8,969 nucleotides of DNA from NCBI GenBank assembly GCA_012964265.1, contig DTUH01000172.1, forward strand, positions 1-8,969. Reading direction: 5' to 3'. This DNA is from Candidatus Lambdaproteobacteria bacterium (GTDB taxonomy: Bacteria > SAR324 > NAC60-12). Shown in pieces: positions 1-5,327 of the stretch. How positions within the stretch are numbered: position 1 is the stretch's first letter; every line of letters begins with the position of its first letter. The notes below the pieces were generated by a model. The model made no database searches. It was not told the origin of the DNA and saw only the letters and a program-made list of their open reading frames with translations. The position numbers and the translations under genes are program-made.

Positions 1-1
1 T

Positions 2-1198
2 GACGGTAAACTTATCGACCAAGTTTTAGTCGTTGTTATGCGTGCGCCGCATTCCTACACGACAGAGGAAGTGGTAGAAATTCAGTGCCACGGCAGTCCC
101 TTTGTTTTACGCAGCATCCTTGATTTGGTTTTGCGGCAGGGAGTGCGTTTGGCGGAGGCCGGAGAGTTCACTCAAAGGGCTTTTTTGCATGGACGCCTGG
201 ACTTGACACAGGTTGAAGCAGTTGTGGATTTGATCCATGCTGATTCGGACGTTGGAGCAAAACTGGCTGCACAGCAACTGCAAGGCAATCTTTATCATGC
301 CATTGATGCAGTCAAAAAACAGGTAGTCTCAATTGCTTCACTGGTTGAAGCCAGTATCGAGTTTCCGGAAGAAGGCCATGAATTCACGCAGCAGAAAGAT
401 TGTCTTCAGCGTCTGGATAATGCTTGTGCTGATTTAAAAAGCCTGCTTTTACATGCAGAGCAGGGACGAAGGATGCGTGAAGGATTTGGTGTAGTACTGA
501 TTGGGCGTCCGAATGTCGGTAAGTCTTCGCTACTCAACACTTTACTGCGTGAGCAGAGAGCGATTGTGACCACCATTCCGGGAACCACCCGAGATTCCAT
601 CGAGGAATCAGTACAAATTCAGGGGGTTGCTTTTCGTTTAACTGATACTGCCGGAATTAGAAAGACCGCCGATCTGATTGAAACAGAAGGTATCCGGCGT
701 ACACAAATTGTCCGGGAAAAAGCTGACCTGGTTTTGCTGATTTTAGACGCCAGTGAAATTCTTGCTGAAGAAGACTTGAGTTTAATCAGTGAAATCGACA
801 AGGAACGGGCAATTGTCGTACTCAATAAAAAGGATCTAATTCCCGGAAAACTGCCTCTCTGGCACAAAGAAATTACCGGAGTGGACTCAGTTTTGATTTC
901 AGCAAAAAGTGGAGACGGTTGTGATGAGCTCGAATCGTGTTTGTATGCAAAAGCCACTCTGGGCGGACTGCCGCAGCAAGATGAAATCTGGATTACAAAC
1001 CGCAGGCAGCAGCAGGCCGCTAAAAAAGCACTGGCTGCATTGGATCTGGCACGGGAAGTACTAGAGAATTCAAATGGTGAAGAGTTCCTTGCCGTCGATT
1101 TACGATCCTGCTTGAATGCCCTGGGTGAAATAGTCGGCGAAACAACACCTGATGATTTGCTTGGACAGATTTTTTCGGAGTTTTGTATTGGCAAATAA
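2..1198 (+). CDS. mnmE: tRNA modification GTPase MnmE, 5'-truncated by window edge
   Basis: MnmE (TrmE/ThdF) works with MnmG to place the (carboxymethyl)aminomethyl group on U34 of certain tRNAs, using a folate-derived one-carbon unit and GTP hydrolysis. The frame is open from base 2, so the start lies upstream; 398 residues are visible, against about 454 in E. coli, so roughly 55-60 are missing. The N-terminal folate-binding domain shows the GEFTQRAFLHGRLDLTQVEA region (about 161-220). The inserted G domain is complete: P-loop GRPNVGKSS (503-529), switch I GTTRD (581-595), DTAG (644-655), NKKD (824-835) and SAKSGDG (about 899-919). The protein ends in FCIGK (1181-1195), whose Cys is the conserved C-terminal cysteine of the family. 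The next gene starts inside its last codons, which suggests translational coupling. Identification is by clear motif and alignment memory. Confidence 0.97.
   Translation, partial: DGKLIDQVLVVVMRAPHSYTTEEVVEIQCHGSPFVLRSILDLVLRQGVRLAEAGEFTQRAFLHGRLDLTQVEAVVDLIHADSDVGAKLAAQQLQGNLYHAIDAVKKQVVSIASLVEASIEFPEEGHEFTQQKDCLQRLDNACADLKSLLLHAEQGRRMREGFGVVLIGRPNVGKSSLLNTLLREQRAIVTTIPGTTRDSIEESVQIQGVAFRLTDTAGIRKTADLIETEGIRRTQIVREKADLVLLILDASEILAEEDLSLISEIDKERAIVVLNKKDLIPGKLPLWHKEITGVDSVLISAKSGDGCDELESCLYAKATLGGLPQQDEIWITNRRQQQAAKKALAALDLAREVLENSNGEEFLAVDLRSCLNALGEIVGETTPDDLLGQIFSEFCIGK
1176..1180 (+). promoter_or_regulatory. ribosome binding site deciding a TTG start
   Basis: CGGAG lies inside the mnmE coding sequence, 7 bases before the TTG at 1188. 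It is the main reason for starting the FlgN-like gene at this TTG rather than at the upstream ATG (1152). It also implies that ribosomes finishing mnmE pass directly over the initiation site. Confidence 0.5.
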
Positions 1199-1604
1199 AC
1201 AGTTGACAGACAGTGACTTGAAACTGCTGCTTGAAAAACAGGAATCGATTTTGATAAAGTTTTTGGAATTTTCCCAACGCCAATTCGCTGAATCAGATCA
1301 GGTTGGGCTGGATGGACTTATGTCACAAAAAGACCACTGCTTTGAAGAGTTGCAAAAAATAGATTCTTTACTCGAAAAATGGCACTCGCAATACGACAGG
1401 CCTTTACGGTCAGATGAGCAAAAGCTGGACGTAAACCTACAGGTATTACTGGAAAAAATTCTGCTTTCAGAAAAGGATTTCGAAAAAGTGGTTGGGCGCG
1501 AAAAAAAAGCGGTTTCATTACAAATTGCCGAGCTCAGTCGTCAAATGCAGTATCGGAAAGGACCGATTCAGCAAAGTGCAAAAATCAAAAACATGTTGAC
1601 TTGA
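1188..1604 (+). CDS. small coiled-coil protein, FlgN/FliT-like flagellar chaperone candidate
   Basis: A 138-residue, highly charged, almost wholly helical protein. The repeating Leu/Glu/Lys pattern (LKLLLEKQESILIKFLEF near residues 11-28, LMSQKDHCFEELQKIDSLLEKW at about 44-65) is typical of FlgN-family export chaperones, which hold hook-filament junction proteins (FlgK, FlgL) before secretion. I chose the TTG at 1188 because CGGAG (1176-1180) sits 7 bases upstream; an ATG at 1152 would add 12 residues deep inside mnmE and has no such site. The gene overlaps the mnmE end by 11 bases, so it is probably coupled to it. In Borrelia, as I recall, a FlgN-like gene (flbF) also directly follows the mnmE homologue (thdF), which supports the call. 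There is no signal peptide or membrane segment. No flagellar structural gene is visible here, and short coiled coils are easy to over-call, so the function is an inference. Confidence 0.6.
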   Translation: MANKQLTDSDLKLLLEKQESILIKFLEFSQRQFAESDQVGLDGLMSQKDHCFEELQKIDSLLEKWHSQYDRPLRSDEQKLDVNLQVLLEKILLSEKDFEKVVGREKKAVSLQIAELSRQMQYRKGPIQQSAKIKNMLT

Positions 1605-1628
1605 ACTAAACTTTTTATTCATAAAATC

Positions 1629-2612
1629 ATGCTTTTTTCTGCTTACCAAATAGAGTCGTTGTTGGAAGATTTTCAACAGGGTATTTTTCCAACGGATAAA
1701 TCCGCCAGCGACACTTTGAGTCTCTCTGAAGATGCCGTTCAGGATGCCCGTCAATACTTCAGCACGCCGAAAACTCCTGAATTGGATTGGATATTCCCTA
1801 AAGATATCAAGGCTCTGGTTGAAGATCAGACTACTTATGATCCTGTGGTGGATTATGTGCAGCAGAGTCGAGCAGGCCGTTTTGTTTTCCCGTCTTATGA
1901 ACCTGAGAATCCTGCACCTTCATTTTCACTGGTGCGTGATCACACTCAGTCTGTCCGGGATGGCGATTCTGAAAAAGCTGAAACTCCGGAAAGTTTAATT
2001 CCGGAAAAAGGTGCTTTATTAACCGGACTAAGCACGGAAACAGCAAGTGCAGAAGATAAGGTTTCTTTAACAGATTCTGAAGTATCAGTAGAAGACACTC
2101 AGTCTGAGGAAACAAAAAAGTCCGCGGTTGAACAGACTCTTGCAGTAGAAAGTACGGAGAGGAAAACTGAACCGGAAAGGGAAAAATCAATAAAATCTTC
2201 ATCCGGAAAACCCGTGGTTTCGGCTGCTTCATTATTTAAAGAAATTGATGCGGACGATCACGATGAAGAATTTGATTTTGACGGAGGCGGATTACACGGA
2301 GAAATTGAGGATGACAGCGATGTGGTTTTTGGAGACGGCTCAATTGAACTAAAATCGATGATTAAATTTGTCGGAAATTATCCTGACAGTACCATAAAAT
2401 TTTTGTTGCGTAAAAATTTGGACGGACGCCCTTTGCCGACAGGATATGAAGAAATATATTTAAACTGGGAAAGTCGTGGATTGTCACGTGGAAGATTGAA
2501 AAAATATTTATTTAAACTAATGGAATGGGAAGATTTTCCGGACATGCCCGTGCTTGATGTGGTGAGAATAATTCGCGAACGTCATTTTGATCTTAAAGAA
2601 AAAAAGAAATGA
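1629..2612 (+). CDS. acidic protein of unknown function with compact C-terminal domain
   Basis: A 327-residue protein that I do not recognise. Residues 1-100 look partly ordered, with aromatic patches (ELDWIFPKDI at 51-60, YDPVVDYVQQ at 70-79). Residues about 101-200 are a Ser/Thr/Glu/Lys-rich stretch of low complexity, probably a flexible linker. Residues about 206-236 are strongly acidic (DADDHDEEFDFDGGG at 207-221). Residues 238-320 look like a folded, conserved-type domain rich in Leu, Arg, Tyr and Trp, including FLLRKNLDGRPLP (258-270) and LFKLMEWEDFPDMP (294-307). There is no signal peptide, membrane helix or Cys cluster, so it is probably cytoplasmic. It starts 24 bases after the FlgN-like gene with no clear Shine-Dalgarno. 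Its TGA overlaps the ATG of rppH (ATGA), so these genes are likely cotranscribed. A role tied to flagellar assembly or RNA metabolism would be a guess from position alone. Confidence 0.85.
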   Translation: MLFSAYQIESLLEDFQQGIFPTDKSASDTLSLSEDAVQDARQYFSTPKTPELDWIFPKDIKALVEDQTTYDPVVDYVQQSRAGRFVFPSYEPENPAPSFSLVRDHTQSVRDGDSEKAETPESLIPEKGALLTGLSTETASAEDKVSLTDSEVSVEDTQSEETKKSAVEQTLAVESTERKTEPEREKSIKSSSGKPVVSAASLFKEIDADDHDEEFDFDGGGLHGEIEDDSDVVFGDGSIELKSMIKFVGNYPDSTIKFLLRKNLDGRPLPTGYEEIYLNWESRGLSRGRLKKYLFKLMEWEDFPDMPVLDVVRIIRERHFDLKEKKK

Positions 2613-3121
2613 GCGCCAAAAAATTCAGGCCAAATGTGGCTGCTGTAATATTTGATCCGGCAAATAATAAAGTATTGATATTCCGGCGAATTGCAAAAAA
2701 AAATGAAATAAATAAACCATTGTCAGATGGCGGACAACTGCACTGGAATTGGCAATTTCCTCAAGGCGGAGTTGATCCTGGGGAAACCGAAGAAGAAACA
2801 CTTTTTCGTGAACTAGAAGAAGAAATTGGTACTCGGGATGTCACCATCATCCGTGCATCCAAAACACGGATACGTTACCATTACCCCTGCAAAATGTTGC
2901 GCGTTCTCCATCAAAAACCGGAATGGAAGCCTTTCCGCGGTCAGCAACAACGCTGGTATCTTGTACAGCTGAATTGTGATACCGAACATATTTCCTTCAG
3001 CCATCAACCGATTGAGTTCGATGCATTTCAGTGGATATCGCCCCGGAGAGGTTTAAAGAAAGTTGTGCCCTGGAAACGTAAAGCATACCGCAAAGGTTTG
3101 CGCAGCCTGGGAATAATGTGA
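2609..3121 (+). CDS. rppH: RNA pyrophosphohydrolase RppH (Nudix hydrolase)
   Basis: RppH removes pyrophosphate from the 5' triphosphate end of RNAs, opening them to 5'-monophosphate-dependent decay; relatives act on dinucleoside polyphosphates such as Ap4A. The 170-residue protein carries a Nudix box at residues 53-75 (GGVDPGE, seven residues, then RELEEEIGT), with E68, E71 and E72 as probable metal ligands. Diagnostic RppH features are WQFPQGG just before the box, RYHYP at the position of E. coli RYDLP, QQQRWYLVQL, EFDAFQWIS and the basic C-terminal segment VVPWKRKAYRKGL. Relative to E. coli RppH there is an insertion of about 14 residues around 30-45. The final box position is Thr rather than a bulky hydrophobic residue, a mild deviation. 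The ATG overlaps the previous stop by 4 bases; only A-rich sequence lies upstream, so coupled translation is likely. Confidence 0.93.
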   Translation: MSAKKFRPNVAAVIFDPANNKVLIFRRIAKKNEINKPLSDGGQLHWNWQFPQGGVDPGETEEETLFRELEEEIGTRDVTIIRASKTRIRYHYPCKMLRVLHQKPEWKPFRGQQQRWYLVQLNCDTEHISFSHQPIEFDAFQWISPRRGLKKVVPWKRKAYRKGLRSLGIM

Positions 3122-3193
3122 TTGTTTAGACTTGTACAAGGTATAAGCTCCTCCTGATTAATTCAAGAAAAACCCCCAGATTTTGATTGAATT
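3122..3193. other. intergenic spacer after rppH, no clear terminator
   Basis: This is the first part of the 164-base gap between rppH and yaaA. It contains a perfect 10-base palindrome, CTTGTACAAG (3131-3140), but no G+C-rich stem followed by a T run, so I cannot mark a rho-independent terminator for the upstream operon. The palindrome could be a protein-binding site or chance. Confidence 0.4.
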
Positions 3194-3202
3194 TGATATA
3201 AT
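3194..3202 (+). promoter_or_regulatory. extended -10 promoter element for yaaA
   Basis: TGATATAAT matches the extended -10 consensus TGnTATAAT exactly. No good -35 box is found at 16-18 bases upstream (the sequence there is C-rich), which fits an extended -10 promoter. Transcription would start near 3209, giving a leader of about 77 bases before the yaaA ATG at 3286. This would make yaaA a separate transcription unit from the mnmE-rppH group. Confidence 0.45.
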
Positions 3203-3285
3203 AAAATACTGTCAACAAAAATATGGTTGCAGAACAATAATTGTATCTTGGCGCAAAACGCAAAAACTCATCAAATGGATTCTCA

Positions 3286-4053
3286 ATGCTAATGCTTATT
3301 TCACCAGCTAAAACGCTGGATTATGAGACACCGGCAACAACTGCGAGTTATAGTTTACCGGACTACCTGGATAAATCCGCAGAACTGATTGCTGTCGTCA
3401 AAAAAAAATCTTATCGTGACCTGATGAAGCTGATGCAGACCAGTCAGAAAATCGCCGAACTCAGTGTAAAGCGCTTTAGTCAATGGCAGCTGCCATTCAA
3501 TCCGAATAATGCCAAACAAGCGGTTTTAGCGTTTAAAGGTGACGTTTATACAGGCTTGGATGCAACTGCACTTGCTGAAGACAGACTGGAATATGCGCAG
3601 TCGCATTTGAGAATTATTTCCGGTCTTTATGGTTTATTGCGCCCGCTCGACCTGATGCAGCCTTACCGCCTTGAAATGGGGCTTAGGCTTAAAACAAACA
3701 AAGGTAGAACACTATATCAATTTTGGGGTGAGCAGATAACTGATGCCCTGAATTCGTTGCTGGAAAAACAGGATGAGCCGGTATTGATCAACCTTGCGTC
3801 AAATGAATACTTTAAATCAATCCAAAAGAAAAATCTGGAAGGACGGCTGATTACTCCTGAGTTTAAAGACTGGAAAAATGGGAAATATAAAATGATCGGT
3901 TTTTTTGCAAAAAAAGCTCGTGGCATGATGGTGCGTTACGCCATCGATAACAATATACAAAAAGCGGAGGAATTGCAAAATTTTGATTATGATGGTTACA
4001 GATTCAACCATGAATTGAGTCACGCCGGCAAATGGGTTTTCTGCCGAGGCTGA
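3286..4053 (+). CDS. yaaA: peroxide stress resistance protein YaaA (DUF328/UPF0246)
   Basis: YaaA lowers free iron and limits Fenton damage to DNA and protein during hydrogen peroxide stress in E. coli; its biochemical activity is DNA-binding-related and not fully settled. The 255-residue product (E. coli 258) matches the family along its length: MLMLISPAKTLDY (1-13), AFKGDVYTGLDA (82-93), SGLYGLLRPLDLMQPYRLEMG (split here as SGLYGLLRPLD at 112-122 and LMQPYRLEMG at 123-132), LYQFWG (143-148), NLASNEYFKS (169-178) and FFAKKARGMM (206-215). I chose ATG 3286 because it reproduces the E. coli N-terminus (MLILISPAK) and has a weak GGA 6 bases upstream. The frame stays open upstream to a TTG at 3241, but those 15 residues resemble nothing in the family. 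It appears monocistronic. Confidence 0.95.
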   Translation: MLMLISPAKTLDYETPATTASYSLPDYLDKSAELIAVVKKKSYRDLMKLMQTSQKIAELSVKRFSQWQLPFNPNNAKQAVLAFKGDVYTGLDATALAEDRLEYAQSHLRIISGLYGLLRPLDLMQPYRLEMGLRLKTNKGRTLYQFWGEQITDALNSLLEKQDEPVLINLASNEYFKSIQKKNLEGRLITPEFKDWKNGKYKMIGFFAKKARGMMVRYAIDNNIQKAEELQNFDYDGYRFNHELSHAGKWVFCRG

Positions 4054-4277
4054 CTCAGTTAAATTTTGCTTTATTTCAGCTCCGAACTACAGACATTATC
4101 TTCCTTAAAAATTAATTTCCGCTCTTGATTAGAACAAATTTCTTCCAGATATTTCCCGTATATTCCAAAATCCACGCTAGAATCTAGCTCTTTGAGAAAC
4201 AAATCTATTTTCTCGATTCCCAAGCCGCTTGACCTCCAAAACAGAAATGGGCAATTTTTTGCTTGCCTTAACATACA
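4054..4277. other. A+T-rich intergenic region
   Basis: This is most of the gap between yaaA and the ArsR-type regulator gene. No convincing terminator is present: GCTGA/TCAGC could pair across 4049-4080, but with a loop above 20 bases and no T run. GGCAA (4250-4254) and TTGCC (4263-4267) could form a five-pair hairpin, too weak to call. The only coding candidate is the small minus-strand ORF listed separately. Confidence 0.4.
4071..4223 (-). CDS. possible 50-residue orphan small protein
   Basis: A speculative minus-strand gene. A strong Shine-Dalgarno, GGAGGT on the minus strand (4237-4232), stands before a TTG at 4223, with 9 bases between GGAGG and the start. That is the best ribosome site seen in the window. 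The product would be a charged, soluble 50-residue peptide beginning LGIEKIDLFLKELDSSVDFG and ending in CSSELK. The same frame extends upstream to an ATG at 4274 (67 residues) without a ribosome site, and further still into the regulator gene. I recognise no family. It may be the remnant of a longer gene or chance. It would converge on yaaA. Confidence 0.2.
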   Translation of the reverse strand: MGIEKIDLFLKELDSSVDFGIYGKYLEEICSNQERKLIFKEDNVCSSELK

Positions 4278-4303
4278 AATCGATATATTGATATATAATG
4301 ATT
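4278..4303. promoter_or_regulatory. imperfect dyad, candidate operator of the ArsR-type regulator
   Basis: Arms AATCGATATAT (4278-4288) and ATATAATGATT (4293-4303), separated by TGAT, form an inverted repeat in which 9 of 11 positions pair. It overlaps the candidate -10 box of the downstream gene and lies 46 bases before its ATG. Winged-helix ArsR dimers bind sites of this size and symmetry over promoters, so autorepression is a reasonable inference. A+T richness makes chance symmetry easier, which limits confidence. Confidence 0.4.
4294..4299 (+). promoter_or_regulatory. -10 box of the regulator-metH unit
   Basis: TATAAT is a perfect -10 hexamer, placed so that transcription would begin near 4306 and leave a leader of about 43 bases before the ATG at 4349. 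No good -35 sits at 16-18 bases; TTGCCT (4263-4268) is 25 bases away and would suit only the alternative TATATT at 4284. An activator or a weak promoter is possible. Confidence 0.4.
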
Positions 4304-4348
4304 TAATTGAAACAAGAAGACATTCTGACCTTTTTACTCCTGAATTAC

Positions 4349-5305
4349 ATGTCAAGTATTGCTCAAGTTTTAAGATTATTAGGAGACGAAACACGTCTCA
4401 GGATTTTAATTTTGGTCTCACACACAGCATTAAATGTAAGTGAACTGACAACAATTTTAGGAATGGCCCAATCCGGAATTTCACGGCATTTGAGTCACCT
4501 GAGAAAAATGAAGTTGTTGCAGGAGCGCAAAGAGGGTATTTGGACATTTTATCAACTGGCACAAAAGGAATCGCTGGACAGTGAACTGCATCTGCTTTGG
4601 AGTTATCTGCAGGAACAACTGGCATCGATGAAAGATCCAAACAACGATAGAGTACGTTTACATGAAGTATTGCGTCAACGTGAAATCAGTGGTGGCGGTT
4701 TAAATGAACGGCTTCTCGAACCGGGACAATCGTGGTTTGCCTGGTCGTGTCTACTGGGAAAACTGCTTGGACATAACGGAGAACGAAAATCCGGATTTGA
4801 CTCAGGATCTTCCGAACTGGAAATTATTGACCTCGGCTGCGGGGATGGAACGTTAACAGTGGAAATGGCAAAATTTGCCAAAATGGTAATTGGTGTAGAT
4901 TACAATCCGGAAATATTGGCCTCTGCACGCCAGCGCATCGACAGACTTGGTTTGAAAAACGTTAGTTTAATCGCGGAAAACGTTAGTCAATTGTCGATAC
5001 CGGACGAATCATTAGACGTTGTGTTCTTTTCGCAGTCGCTGCATCACCTCGAAGATCCACAAAGCGGTTTCATAGAAGCATCACGTATTCTGCGTCCTGG
5101 AGGTCAGGTCCTGGTGATGGAACTCGCTACTCACAGCGAAGAGTGGGTGCTGGAAAAACTCGGTCACAAGTGGCTCGGATTTGAAAAAGAGACTTTGCTG
5201 AATTTCATGCAGACAGCCGGATTTAGTAATCATCAATCAGAAATCCTACCTTTACGTCGCGAAGAATTATTCCAAATCATTCTTGCAGCAGGCAGCAAAT
5301 CTTAA
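4349..5305 (+). CDS. ArsR-family regulator fused to SAM-dependent methyltransferase domain
   Basis: A 318-residue two-domain protein. Residues about 3-75 form an ArsR-type winged helix: LLGDETRLRIL (10-20), helix-turn-helix SELTTILGMAQSGISRHLSHL (split as SELTTILGMA 31-40 and QSGISRHLSHL 41-51), then the wing with GIWTFYQL (63-70). The ELCVC metal-binding box of arsenic/cadmium sensors is absent, so it probably does not sense metal. Residues about 156-262 are a class I methyltransferase fold: IIDLGCGDG (159-167), D184 after strand 2 for the SAM ribose, DVVFF (223-227) and LRPGG (248-252). Such fusions commonly sit beside methionine-cycle genes, and ArsR-type SahR proteins are known to control metH and ahcY in response to S-adenosylhomocysteine. 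Here metH follows after 22 bases. I infer that the methyltransferase domain senses SAM or SAH; active methylation is an alternative. ATG 4349 was chosen because a TTG at 4307 would abut the predicted transcript start. Confidence 0.9.
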   Translation: MSSIAQVLRLLGDETRLRILILVSHTALNVSELTTILGMAQSGISRHLSHLRKMKLLQERKEGIWTFYQLAQKESLDSELHLLWSYLQEQLASMKDPNNDRVRLHEVLRQREISGGGLNERLLEPGQSWFAWSCLLGKLLGHNGERKSGFDSGSSELEIIDLGCGDGTLTVEMAKFAKMVIGVDYNPEILASARQRIDRLGLKNVSLIAENVSQLSIPDESLDVVFFSQSLHHLEDPQSGFIEASRILRPGGQVLVMELATHSEEWVLEKLGHKWLGFEKETLLNFMQTAGFSNHQSEILPLRREELFQIILAAGSKS

Positions 5306-5327
5306 TGCAGATTACAACAGAGACATA

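Noticed and set aside
619..1194. 191-residue minus-strand ORF opposite mnmE
   Set aside because: The Ser/Arg-rich composition mirrors conserved MnmE codons; no ribosome site or family resemblance.
1596..1627. Possible promoter (TTGACT, then TAAAAT) before the unknown acidic gene
   Set aside because: The spacer would be 20 bases and transcription would start inside the gene; no acceptable -10 at 16-18 bases.
3241..3285. Upstream TTG start for yaaA
   Set aside because: It adds 15 residues unlike any YaaA and lacks a ribosome site; ATG 3286 reproduces the family N-terminus.
4249..4268. GGCAA/TTGCC hairpin with T-rich loop
   Set aside because: Only five pairs, with the T run in the loop rather than after the stem, so it is not a terminator.
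4307..4348. Upstream TTG start for the ArsR-methyltransferase gene
   Set aside because: It would begin at the predicted transcription start and adds 14 residues not typical of ArsR proteins. Leaderless initiation is not excluded, but is less likely.
5306..5327. Cobalamin or SAM riboswitch before metH
   Set aside because: Only 22 bases separate the regulator gene from metH, and the regulator's own leader is about 43 bases; both are too short for a known riboswitch.
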